Source: Caprimulgus europaeus
Taxonomy: Eukaryota > Chordata > Aves > Caprimulgiformes > Caprimulgidae
Assembly: GCA_907165065.1 (NCBI GenBank)
Contig: OU015535.1
Coordinates: 186,001-250,000 of the forward strand
Length of the DNA stretch: 64,000 bases
Reading direction: 5' to 3'
In this document: piece by piece, positions 12,401 through 22,480 of the stretch
Layout: each line of letters opens with the position of its first letter
How positions within the stretch are numbered: position 1 is the first letter of the stretch
Notes under the pieces: generated by a model
Told to the model about the DNA's origin: nothing
Seen by the model: the letters and a program-made list of their open reading frames with translations, nothing else
Database searches by the model: none
Translations under genes and position numbers: made by a program

Positions 12401-14139
12401 TATTGTAGAGCCCTAGGACTGAGCCCTGAAGAACACCACTGGTGACTGGTCGCCAGCCAGATGTAGCCCATTCACTGCAGCCCTTTGAGCCCTGCCATCT
12501 AGGCAGTTCTCCATCCAGCACACCACGAACCTGCTCACCTCGCAGCTGGACAGCTGGTTCAGAAGGACGCTGTGAGCGACAGTACCAAAAGCCTTACTAA
12601 AAGCCAGAAAAACTACATCCATTTCCTTCCCTTCACCTCCCGGACTTGTGAATGTTCAGCTGATACAGCTGGTCCCTGACAACTTCAGTGTCCACAAATG
12701 GAAAGTCATTGTTACCACACTCACGGTCCCCCAGCTCAGAGGACTGGGCACCCCAGGGTCTACCAGTATTACTAAAGACTGAGGCAAAAAAAGTATTGAA
12801 TGCCTCCTCTTTTTCTTCATCCCTATTAGTCAGGTGATCATGTTCAACAGGTATTGGTCCAATGTTTTCTTCAGACCTCTTCTTGCTATGAATGTACTTC
12901 AAAGAGCCTTTCTTGTTGTCAGACACAACGCTGGCTAGTTTCAACTCTGATGAGCTTTGACTTTTTGTGTCCTTCCTGAGGGGAATGACTTGGGGTGCAG
13001 AGGGAGGGGAGGAAGGGCTGTGCCCAGAGAAGCGGGTGCCAGGCTGCAGTTTCGTGCTCCAGCTCAGGCTGCACTCATGATGCCCATCAACCCCCCTAGA
13101 CCCCTTTGTGTTACAGGCCGCAACCGGCTGCGACTTATATCCCAATGGCTCCTATACGAAATTCTATCACCTCGCCTACAACGCCCATGACTTCCTCAGC
13201 TTCAACGTGGACAACATCCAGTGGGAGAGGCAACAGGAGAGTGAACAGGCGGTGCGACTTCAGAAGCAGTTCAACACCGGCTTCTCTGCAATCCTGCAGC
13301 ACCTTCTTAATATCACCTGTGTTGACCACATGAAGAAATTCATTGAGTACGGAAAGGCAGCTCTGGAGAGACAAGGTGAGACCACCCAGACCCTGGCAGG
13401 GCCACCCCAAAGCCCCCCGCTACTGGGGCCAAGTGGTGCCCCTCCAGGGATCCCCTCATCCCTTGGCTCTCACCCCCCAGAGCTGCCCGTGGCCACAGTC
13501 TTCGCCCGCACGCCCAGCCCAGCCCAGCTCCTGCTGGTTTGTCGCGTCACCGGCTTCTACCCGCGGCCCATCAGTGTGGCCTGGCTGCGGGATGGCCAGG
13601 AGGTGCCACCAGGTCCGGCTCTTAACACCAGCACCATCCTGCCCAACGCCGACCTCACCTACCAGCTCCGCAGCATCCTGGCCGCGGCCCCCCATGACGG
13701 GCACAGCTACGCCTGCCGCGTGCGCCACCGCAGCCTGGGCACTCGCAGCCTCCTCATCCCATGGGGTAGGTGCCACCTGTGGGGATGGGGCGCAGGACGC
13801 AGGTGAGGGGCATCTCCTGGCCCTGTGAGGGGCAGCTCCTGCTTCCTGCCTCCTGCAAATGGCTGTCCTCTTCTCTCCCTGTTCCAGAAGACCACAGCAC
13901 AGCTCCAACCATTGGTATTGCCATTACAGTACTGTTCCTCGTGGCTACAGCCTCTGCCGGGGGGTTTTGGTGGTGGAAGCAGAGGTAAGGTCTCCCTCCC
14001 ACTGTCTGCTCTCAGGTTTATGGACAGATGCATCGGGCCAGGGGTTGCAGAGCAGCAGATCGGCAGGGGTGAATTCCCCAGCCCTGAGCATGGCTCACGC
14101 TGGTGCCCCCCTTGCAGGAAAGGTGACGAGGCTACATGA
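9480..14139 (+). CDS. CD1: CD1-C, hybrid CD1 heavy chain (CD1-D groove, CD1-B membrane and tail)
   Basis: Exons 9480-9549 (leader), 10659-10919 (alpha1), 13100-13375 (alpha2), 13481-13765 (alpha3), 13888-13984 (transmembrane), 14118-14139 (tail); 1011 coding bases, 336 residues. Leader MQAPRLLLLFLLLVLPG is clear. Alpha1 has sequon NTTL; alpha2 has NGSY and NITC and the usual two cysteines (ATGCDLY, NITC). Alpha2 is two residues shorter than in CD1-D (6 bases missing after 13278), in the helix. Alpha3 ends YACRVRH (Ala where CD1-A and CD1-B have Thr). Membrane segment (ends WWWKQR) and tail KGDEAT equal those of CD1-B. The leader-to-alpha2 part matches CD1-D and the alpha3-to-tail part matches CD1-B, so the gene arose by unequal crossover. 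Intron 2 is long (2.2 kb) because of a CR1 insertion. All splice sites are intact, so it is probably expressed. Confidence 0.94.
11498..11562. repeat. Polypurine (G-rich) tract
   Basis: About 65 bases of G and A only apart from single T bases (GGGGGGGAAAGGGGGAAGG and so on), directly beside the 3' end of the intronic minus-strand CR1. An identical tract is at 18396-18460 in CD1-D. Confidence 0.85.
11555..12965 (-). repeat. CR1 LINE (RT to 3' end) in CD1-C intron 2
   Basis: Minus-strand CR1 of about 1.4 kb. Minus-frame pieces show CR1 reverse transcriptase and C-terminal features: DVVFLAFSKAFGTVAHS (from the YLDFSKAFDTV block), the VTSGVLQGSVLGL block, and PLYSALVWPHLEFWAP. Frameshifts and stops break the frame, so it is a dead copy. 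An identical copy lies in CD1-D intron 2. Confidence 0.9.
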
Positions 14140-14277
14140 GGGATCCAGGAATTCATCATTTGAGGCCTGGCTGCCTGCCCAGCAATGAGCTTCCTCACCG
14201 CCAGCTCTCCCTGCTCATCTCATCTCCCATCCCTGGCCCATCAGCACCAACAAGAGTTTGTTCTGGAAAACCACCAC

Positions 14278-14283
14278 ATTAAA
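14278..14283 (+). terminator. Polyadenylation signal of CD1-C (ATTAAA)
   Basis: Exact duplicate of the CD1-B signal, 139 bases after the CD1-C stop. Confidence 0.6.
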
Positions 14284-14882
14284 CAGCTACAAACTTCTCC
14301 AGCTGCATGTGGCTCTCATCCTCCTTCCCCCTCACAAGGTCCCTCCAGGAAACACTCCAGTGCACTGCTGGGACCCCACAGGGTAACCAGGATGACTCCC
14401 CTTTTTCCTGGACACTAGCTGATCTCCTCTGGCATGTCAGGAGAAGCAATCCCTCTGCCAACATCTCCCACATCTCAGTACCTCCATGGCCACTGTCTCT
14501 CTCTGGCAGAAGGGCAGTGACAACCTGGGGCCAGACCAGCATGGAACCACTGAGCGGGATGGAGGACGGAGCAGGCCACAAATCAGGGACATGGAAGGAT
14601 TTGAGCTTTTTCACTGGGGAGAGAAGGGGAAGGTAGGACCCAAGTGAAATCTCCAATCCCCTGGCACAGAGAGGTGTTTCAAGCAGGTGCGAAGCCACTC
14701 TGGCTCCAGTGCAGATCTCACCCTCTGTCTGGCATGGTTCTGGGTCAAGATCTCCACTCCTAAACTCCTGCCCCTGCAAAAGCTGGAGGGACGGGGGGCA
14801 GTCACCCTTCCAATATGCCCAACAGCCATGAAAGAGCCATGCTCAGGCTCCAGGAGACTCTGTCTTTGAGCAACATGCCCCC

Positions 14883-15963
14883 AAAAAGGGTGAGTTGACT
14901 TTGGCTGGCCACTAGACGCCCATCCAGCAGCTCTATCATTCTCCCTCCTCAACTGTACAAGGGGGAGACAATATGACAAAAGGCTTGTGGATCCAGATAA
15001 GGACAGGGACATCATCAACTACCAGCACAGGCAAAACACACTCATCTTGGAGAGTTTAACTTAATTTCTTGCAAATCAAAATCAGAGTAGAATAATGAGA
15101 ATTAAGAACAGACCGAAAAACACCTTCCCCCACCCCTCCCTTCTTGGGCTCAACTTCATTCTTGAATTTTTTACCTCCTCCTCCGAAGTGACACAGCAGA
15201 ATGAGGAGTGTGGATTGCCACCAGTTTATAATGCATTGTCTCTGTCACTCCTTCCTCCTCACTCTGCTTCAGCATGGGACCCCACCCACAGGAGACAGAC
15301 CTTCATAAACTTCTCCAGCATGGGTCCTTCCCATGGGCTGCATGGGCACAAAATGCTCTGTAGTTTCCACACGGGTACTTTCCACAGGGTGCAGTTCTTC
15401 AGGAGCAGTCTGCTCCAGCATGGGCCCCCTGCGGGCTCACAAGTCCTGCTGGCAGACCTGCTTCAGCGTAGGCCCCTCTCCATGGGGTCACAGGTGCTTC
15501 CAGGAGCCTGCTCCAGCACGTGCTCTAAGGGTCACAGCTTCCTTCCATCCACCTGCTCCGACATGGGGCCCTCCATGGTCTGCAGGTGGATATCTGCTCC
15601 ACCGCGACCCTGCACCATGGGCTGCACGGCCACTGTCTCTGCTCCGGTGCCTGGAGCATCTCCTCCTCCTCCTCCTCCTCCTTCTCCTTCACTGACTTCA
15701 GCGTCTCCATAGTTGTTTAATCTCACACATTCTCACTTCTCTCTCCCAGCTGCCGTTGCACAGAAGTTTCTACCCCTTCTTAAATGTTATCCCAGAGTCA
15801 CTACCAACACTGCTGAGTGGCTCAGCCTCGGCCAGCGGTGAGTCTGTTTTGGAGCTGGCTAGAACTGGCTCTGTTGGACATGGAGGCAGCTTCTGGCATC
15901 TTCTCACAGAAGCCACCCCTGCAGGCTTCCTGCAGCCAAAACCTTGCCACATGAACTCAATAC
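14883..15963 (-). mobile_element. Solo LTR (ERV), duplicate copy behind CD1-C
   Basis: Copy of the LTR at 7985-9065, carried along by the tandem duplication rather than by a new insertion. Two substitutions (15333, 15353) separate the copies. It ends about 415 bases before the CD1-D start codon. Confidence 0.7.
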
Positions 15964-16237
15964 TCTCTCCCAGGGGTCTACCGAGTAAATCCCTGGGTGT
16001 TACCATGGCAGGAGGTGAAGGCCATCACGGGCCAGTTCAGCCTACATCTCCTTGAGTGCCAGGGTGCTGCTGCAGCCTGGAGGGATGTCCCCTGCAGCCA
16101 GGGTGGATGACTTCACCCCCACCCAAATTCCCCTGCAATTTGAAGCCACTGCCCAGAGTGCCCCAGCCCAGGCCTCCGCCAGCCACACAACCTCCCCCTG
16201 GGGAACGCACCCGGCCAAGCCCTCCCCAAAACCTCAG

Positions 16238-16377
16238 CACCAGCCTCATTGGCTCCTGGGGCCGCCCCATGACAGCAGCACCACCAGAGCTGCACAGGCA
16301 CAGCAACCCTGGGGAGAAGTGTGCAGCCACGGCTCCCGCGGCCCCTTCCTCCTGCTACCCTTGCTGCCGCTGGCACC
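16238..16377 (+). promoter_or_regulatory. Putative CD1-D promoter with inverted CCAAT box
   Basis: ATTGG at 16248-16252, duplicate of the CD1-C promoter block. Because the whole upstream region is duplicated, CD1-C and CD1-D should respond to the same signals unless downstream elements differ (inference). Confidence 0.45.
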
Positions 16378-19300
16378 ATGCAGGCTCCTCGCCTCCTCCT
16401 TCTCTTCCTTCTTCTCGTCCTTCCTGGGATGTGGGCAGATCCAGAGGGTAAGTGGGAGCCCTGGCTCACCTCCACCTGCTCCTATCCCTGCACTGCAGGA
16501 CCCCACATATGTGGCAGGGGCTGGGCACAGATTGGCCACTGTCTGCATCACCAAGGGGCCACCCCCCACCCTACAACACCCAAAGGTGTCCCATCCCTGT
16601 CCACCTGCTCAAGGTTCCCTGTCCCACACCATCTTGCCCACTGGCGCTGGGGTTCAGGCACCTGAGCAGGCATTGGGTCCCTCAGACAGGCCTGGGGTGC
16701 CCCCAAAGGCACCTTCCTGCTCCAGGGAGCCTGCAGGCAGCAGGGCTTCTCAGACCCTCCAGGCACAACAGCCCTGCACTGGGTTCCAACACCCTGAGCA
16801 GGTCCTGGGCTCCACCCTCAGCTTGTGGGATCTTTTCTCTTGCAATTGAAGGGTCTCTGGGTCCTCTGCTTTCTCCCTCTGTGAAACAACAAAGCTCGAA
16901 GTTTCCCCCTGTGGGTACAACGAGCTTTCACCTCCATTCCCAGTCTGTGTTTCCCATTCTGGGGCAGGCACTTGCTGCACCCTGGCCAGAGGGGCACTCA
17001 CTGCTCCAAAACAACCTTCTCTCTGCCCTGCTTTCTACTGGAGTCTCATTTAGCTCTGCAGGATCAAACTGTCTCCTGCTTCCTGCCAGCATTTGGTTTT
17101 GAGCACTGCCCAAGACACTCTGAACTGGGGTGAAATGCCTCTCGCTCGCAGCTGCCCCAGCTCCTGCACTGGATGCGGATCTGGGTCCTGGCATGGGTGC
17201 TCCTTGATGAGGGAAACATCATCCCAAACCAGCACCAGGGTTCCCCTGCCATCCCTTCCCCGTGGTTAAGTGACAGCTTCCAGAAGGTCTCACTGGGGCA
17301 GTGGATGGCTAAAAGAAGGGAATTAGAGAAGCAGGGAGAGGCTCAGAGAGGCCACGGAAGGAAACTGCAAACTGAGTGAAACCAGGGGATTTCCCCCTCC
17401 CTGCCTGTCTGCCCCATCTCGCCCTGCCTGTCCCCAGGGACACTGCAAGCCACCCTTCCTCCTGAGGCTGCCCACCAGCACTGGAGCCTGCAGTCCCCTG
17501 ACCTCCTTCATCCTCATGTACTCCAATGCAGTTTCCTTTCCCCCCTTGCCCCACAGGCTCTTCTCATAAACTTCACATTTTCATAACTGTCATCTTCCAC
17601 AACACCACCCTTGTGGACATTTCAGCCTGGGCCACCCTGGAGGACATCACTTTTGCTACCGTGCAGAAATACACCTGGAACATCTTATACCTCCACCCAT
17701 GGGTCTACCAGGCTCTGCCTGCAGCAGAGTGGGAGAACCTGCAAAACCTGTTCAGGATCTACGTGCACAACTTCATCCTGTCCCTGAACAATGATGCCAG
17801 GCTGTACCAGACACCTTGTAAGTACCAGATGCTGAGCACCCCCTCACCCAAGGCAGGGAGCTGTGAGAAGGAGCTCAGACCCACCACCACCAGCTTACCC
17901 AAACCAGGGCTGGCAGGAAGGCAGGGAATAGACCTCATCATGCACCAGCAAGACCCCTAAAAGTATCCTGTCCTGTGCAGAGGTCACACGGGGCCATCCT
18001 GGTCCCCAGCACAAACTTTGGTTGCGTTTAGCTCCACTTACACCCTAACACCAGCCCCCCTACTGCTCTCTGGGAACCCCAGATCCCACCAGAGAAGACA
18101 TCTGAGAAAATGGAGATCAAAGGGGTCTCTCTGCTCATGTCTGTAGGACACACAGAGCAAGTGCCTGGCCCCAGACACTGGTGCAGTGCCAGTTAACCAA
18201 GGGCAGAGCACTGGGCTGAGTGCCACCATCCTCCTCCTCATACCCCACGTCCTGTTACTCACCCAAAGCAGTGCTTCCTGCTTTGCCATGACTCCCAACC
18301 CTGCTGTGGGCAGGGATAGCTCAAGGACAACAAGCTACAGGGCTCAGGACAGGTTTCTCACCTGCAGAGTTTCCACCAGGTATAAAGCAGAGCAGTGACA
18401 TGGGGGGGAAAGGGGGAAGGGGAAGGAAAGGGGAAGGGGTAGGGGAAGAAGGAAAGAAAAAGTTGGAAGGGATCTACAACAATTATCTAGTCCAACTGCC
18501 TGACCACTTCAGGGCTAACCAAAAGCTAAAGCAAATTAAGGGCATTGTCCAAGTGCCTCTTAAACACTGACAGGCTTGGGGTGTTGGCCACACCTGTAAA
18601 TAAAAGCTTCCTAATGTCAAGTCTCAGTCTGCCCTGAGCGAGCTTTGAACCATTCCCACATGTCCCATCACTGTATCCCAAGGAGATCAGCACCTCCCTC
18701 TCCATGTCCCTGCCTCAGGAAGCTGTAGAGAGAGGTCGCCCTGCAGCCTCATTTTCTCTAAATTACACAAGCCCAGAGTCCTCAGCCACTCCTCGCAGGA
18801 CACACCTTCCAGCCCCTTCAGCTCTGTTGCCCTTCTCTGGACACATTCTAGTACCTTCACATCCTTCTCAAATTGTGGGGCCCAGAACTCGAGGTGAGGC
18901 CACACCAATGCTGAATACAGTGGGATAATCCCTGCCTTTGACCAGCTGGTCATGCTGTGTTTGATGCACCTCAGGATGAAGTTTGCGCTCTTGGCTACTA
19001 TGGCACGCTGCTGGCTCCCACTGAGCCTGCTGCTGACCAGTACCCCCAGGTCTTTTTCTGCAGAGCTGCTTTCCAGCTGCTCCTATCCCAGTTCATATTT
19101 GTGTCCAGTGTTACTCCATCCCAGGTGCAGAATCTGGCATTTGTTCTTGTTAAATTTCATGCCATTGATGATTGCCCAATGCTCCAATCTATCCAGATCC
19201 CTCTGCAAGGCCCCTTGTCCCTCAGCAGAGTCAACAGTTTTTTATCATCAGCAAACTTGCCAATGGTGCATTCAACTCCTGCATCCAGATCATAAAAATA

Positions 19301-21044
19301 TTGTAGAGCCCTAGGACTGAGCCCTGAAGAACACCACTGGTGACTGGTCGCCAGCCAGATGTAGCCCATTCACTGCAGCCCTTTGAGCCCTGCCATCTAG
19401 GCAGTTCTCCATCCAGCACACCACGAACCTGCTCACCTCGCAGCTGGACAGCTGGTTCAGAAGGACGCTGTGAGCGACAGTACCAAAAGCCTTACTAAAA
19501 GCCAGAAAAACTACATCCATTTCCTTCCCTTCACCTCCCGGACTTGTGAATGTTCAGCTGATACAGCTGGTCCCTGACAACTTCAGTGTCCACAAATGGA
19601 AAGTCATTGTTACCACACTCACGGTCCCCCAGCTCAGAGGACTGGGCACCCCAGGGTCTACCAGTATTACTAAAGACTGAGGCAAAAAAAGTATTGAATG
19701 CCTCCTCTTTTTCTTCATCCCTATTAGTCAGGTGATCATGTTCAACAGGTATTGGTCCAATGTTTTCTTCAGACCTCTTCTTGCTATGAATGTACTTCAA
19801 AGAGCCTTTCTTGTTGTCAGACACAACGCTGGCTAGTTTCAACTCTGATGAGCTTTGACTTTTTGTGTCCTTCCTGAGGGGAATGACTTGGGGTGCAGAG
19901 GGAGGGGAGGAAGGGCTGTGCCCAGAGAAGCGGGTGCCAGGCTGCAGTTTCGTGCTCCAGCTCAGGCTGCACTCATGATGCCCATCAACCCCCCTAGACC
20001 CCTTTGTGTTACAGGCCGCAACCGGCTGCGACTTATATCCCAATGGCTCCTATACGAAATTCTATCACCTCGCCTACAACGCCCATGACTTCCTCAGCTT
20101 CAACGTGGACAACATCCAGTGGGAGAGGCAACAGGAGAGTGAACAGGCGGTGCGACTTCAGAAGCAGTTCAACACCTTCACCGGCTTCTCTGCAACCCTG
20201 CAGCACCTTCTTAATATCACCTGTGTTGACCACATGAAGAAATTCATCGAGTACGGAAAGGCAGCTCTGGAGAGACAAGGTGAGACCACCCAGACCCTGG
20301 CAGGGCCACCCCAAAGCCCCCCGCTACTGGGGCCAAGTGGTGCCCCTCCAGGGATCCCCTCATCCCTTGGCTCTCACCCCCCAGAGCTGCCCGTGGCCAC
20401 AGTCTTCGCCCGCACGCCCAGCCCAGCCCAGCTCCTGCTGGTTTGTCGCGTCACCGGCTTCTACCCGCGGCCCATCAGTGTGGCCTGGCTGCGGGATGGC
20501 CAGGAGGTGCCACCAGGTCCGGCTCTTAACACCAGCACCATCCTGCCCAACGCCGACCTCACCTACCAGCTCCGCAGCATCCTGGCCGCGGCCCCCCATG
20601 ACGGGCACAGCTACGCCTGCCGCGTGCGCCACCGCAGCCTGGGCACTCGCAGCCTCCTCATCCCATGGGGTAGGTGCCACCTGTGGGGATGGGGCGCAGG
20701 GTGTGAGCAGAGGCCTCCGGCCTCATGCAGGCGCCTGGAGGATGGTGGGTCAGGCTCCAATGGCTGCTCTGGCCATGTTGTCCTGTGTGCCCACAACTGC
20801 TCTCTTTCCTCTCTCCTCCAGGCAGCTCCAGGGTAGCTCTAAGTTTTGGTATCATCATTGCGGTGCTTCTCACCATGGCTGCAGTCCTTACTGGGACCAT
20901 CTGGTACTATAGGCGCAGGTGAGGTCTCCCTGCCGAGATGCACCAGCCCCATCACCTCCATACCATGGCTGGTGGCACCTGCCTGGCCAGGGCTGCCTGC
21001 CTTTGTCCAGCCTCACTCACCTCCTCTTCTCCTGCAGGAGCTGA
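16378..21044 (+). CDS. CD1: CD1-D, antigen-presenting CD1 heavy chain with minimal tail, complete
   Basis: Exons 16378-16447 (leader), 17557-17817 (alpha1), 19998-20279 (alpha2), 20385-20669 (alpha3), 20822-20918 (transmembrane), 21038-21044 (tail); 1002 coding bases, 333 residues. Leader and alpha1 are the same protein as in CD1-C (the one leader change, 9488/16386, is silent). Alpha2 keeps full length (282 bases) with the extra Phe-Thr in NTFTGF and a Thr for Ile change after it. Alpha3 equals CD1-C. The membrane exon is unique to this gene: a hydrophobic run containing GIIIAVLLTMAAVLTG, then WYYRRR. The last exon adds a single Ser before TGA, so the cytoplasmic part is essentially RRRS, with no YxxPhi or dileucine signal. 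Such tail-less CD1 forms would be expected mainly at the cell surface or early recycling compartments (inference from CD1 trafficking knowledge). Confidence 0.94.
18453..19863 (-). repeat. CR1 LINE in CD1-D intron 2 (duplicate)
   Basis: Same CR1 insertion as at 11555-12965, duplicated with the unit; no difference noted by eye. It shows that the insertion preceded the duplication. Confidence 0.9.
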
Positions 21045-21099
21045 GAGCACAGGACACACCACACCAGGAATGCCCTGAGGCCCTCCATATCTTCCTGAT

Positions 21100-21105
21100 A
21101 ATAAA
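21100..21105 (+). terminator. Polyadenylation signal of CD1-D (AATAAA)
   Basis: Canonical AATAAA 56 bases after the CD1-D stop. It differs from the ATTAAA used by CD1-B and CD1-C, as expected from the unrelated 3' end of this gene. Confidence 0.7.
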
Positions 21106-21149
21106 CCACTGATTAACACCCCCATGCATGTGGGAACTGCTAGCGTGCC

Positions 21150-21967
21150 ATGCCTCACAGGCAAAACAGACTCAACTTGGGGAAGAAAAATCAAATTAAA
21201 TCATTGCCATTCATCTGAGTACACATAATAACCACATCTTACAACATCTTCCCCCCACCCCTCCCACTTCCCGGGCTCAAATCACTTTGCTCCAACGTCT
21301 CTACCTTACTCCCCCAGCAGCACAGGGGACAGGGAATGGGGGTTCAGTCAGGTCACCTCTGCCACTCTTCCTGGCATGAAAGTCCAGGAACAAGATGTTC
21401 CAGAGCAGCTTCCCATGGAGTCACAGACCTCTTCGGGTTCAGCTCCTGGCTCCAGCATGGGGACATCCATGGGCTGCAGACTCTCCCCCTGCTTGGAGGT
21501 CCACCCCGGCTCGGGGGTTGGGCAACTCTCAGGTCTCAGATCAGTCACACTTGTCTCAGGCTCAACTTCTCTGCTCCACCATGGAGTCCTCCATGCTCTA
21601 TACGTGGGTCTCTGCTCCACCATTGAACCTCCATGGGCTGCAGGGACCTCCTTTGCCTTCTCCTGCTCCATGGGGTTGAACTGAGTGTCTGAGTTTCTCT
21701 GTCCTCCTCCTCCTTCCTGCTGGCACAGAAGCTCTCCCTCTGTTTAGGCCAATGGTCTTCTGTTCAGGTCAACAGCCTCTCCTCCTGGTTCTCTCCACCT
21801 TTTTCTTTTAAAGACAGTTCTTCCCGTCACGAATGTGGATTAGCAGAGGTGTTTCTCTAGGGTTCACTGGCCCAGCCTGGGCTGAGGGGGTCTCTGCCTT
21901 GGAGCCAGGGAGCCCCTTGCTGTCACAAGGTGTTTCCCCCCCCCCCCCCCCCCCCAAACCTAACACA
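21150..21967 (-). mobile_element. LTR (ERV), minus orientation, downstream of CD1-D
   Basis: Reverse-oriented relative of the LTR at 34858-35821. The blocks GCAAAACAGACTCAAC, the ACAACATCTTCCCCCCACCC region, the part complementary to the frame GSCSGTSCSWTFMPGR, and the terminal CCTAACACA match in order. The end that would be the LTR 3' border is missing or diverged. Twenty consecutive C residues (21936-21955) sit near the other border. Confidence 0.75.
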
Positions 21968-22260
21968 GCACCCCAGCCCAGCCTCCCCTGTGTTACCGCA
22001 TGGGCAAGGGGCTCACCCAGGCACTTGCCCTGACACCTCCTCATCCTTCTCCCCACTGTGCCCCCACTCCATCACTGTCCCTTTCCCCCGGCCCCCGTGT
22101 CCTTCTTGCTCCCCACACACGGCCCCAGCCGTGGCGCTGCCCCTTCCTCATCCCAAACTGACTGTCCCCTGTTCCCCTTCCCCAGCCCCACCTGTCCCTC
22201 CTCTGTCCCCACGAGTCCCTTACTCCTCCCCACACGTCCCCGTGCCCCCAGCCTTGGCGC
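21968..22260. other. C-rich unique DNA, no gene seen
   Basis: Cytosine-rich sequence between the LTR and the CpG-rich block. Open frames on both strands are low-complexity Pro/Ser or Gly/Arg strings and are not credible proteins. Confidence 0.5.
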
Positions 22261-22289
22261 GAGGGTGAAAGGGGGTCCCAGTGCCCCCG

Positions 22290-22480
22290 CGCTCACGGTC
22301 TATGCTCGGCCAGGGCGCCCCGCAGCAGCACAAGGCTCTGCCCCGGCCTTACCGCGTGCGCGCGCCCCGCCAATGGCCACCCATATTGCCTCTGACGTCA
22401 CCGGGCACCAGGCAGATCCCTGGCCCCGCCCGGCCCCGCCCCGCCCCGCCCCGCCGTCAGCAGTCCCGGACACGTAAGCT
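22290..22480. promoter_or_regulatory. CpG-rich promoter-like block with CCAAT, CRE and GC boxes
   Basis: Dense in CG dinucleotides. Elements in order: CCAAT at 22370-22374, a perfect palindromic CRE (TGACGTCA) at 22393-22400, and tandem GC boxes (CCCCGCCC) at about 22423-22455. A possible + strand splice donor (CACGTAAGC) follows at about 22480, and a GTAAGG donor-like site on the minus strand is at about 22352, so it could fire either way. I find no convincing downstream coding exon in either direction. It overlaps the end of the pyrin-like stretch on the minus strand. Confidence 0.55.

Larger units (their letters stand above)
6465..13362 (+). repeat. Tandem duplication, unit 1 (6,898 bp)
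   Basis: Direct tandem repeat. The unit starts in the alpha2-exon end of CD1-B (CTGGAGAGACAAG) and runs to the same point in the alpha2 exon of CD1-C. Corresponding positions in unit 2 are 6,898 bases away. By eye I found only six substitutions and one 6-base indel: 6813/13711, 8435/15333, 8455/15353, 9488/16386, and three changes in the alpha2 exon. The unit contains alpha3-to-tail of one CD1 gene, an LTR, and leader-to-alpha2 of the next gene with an intronic CR1. Confidence 0.97.
13363..20266 (+). repeat. Tandem duplication, unit 2 (6,904 bp)
   Basis: Second copy of the unit, longer by the 6 bases at about 20177-20182. A third, partial copy (20267-20700, 434 bases) continues through the alpha3 exon of CD1-D. 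After 20700 the sequence departs abruptly into CD1-D-specific intron and membrane exon. This fits an unequal crossover between homologous alpha3 regions. Confidence 0.97.

Noticed and set aside
22352..22366. Minus-strand splice donor GTAAGG ending a first exon at the CpG block
   Set aside because: The CCAAT and CRE elements would lie within or almost at the exon, and no acceptor or coding exon follows on the minus strand; kept only as a remark.
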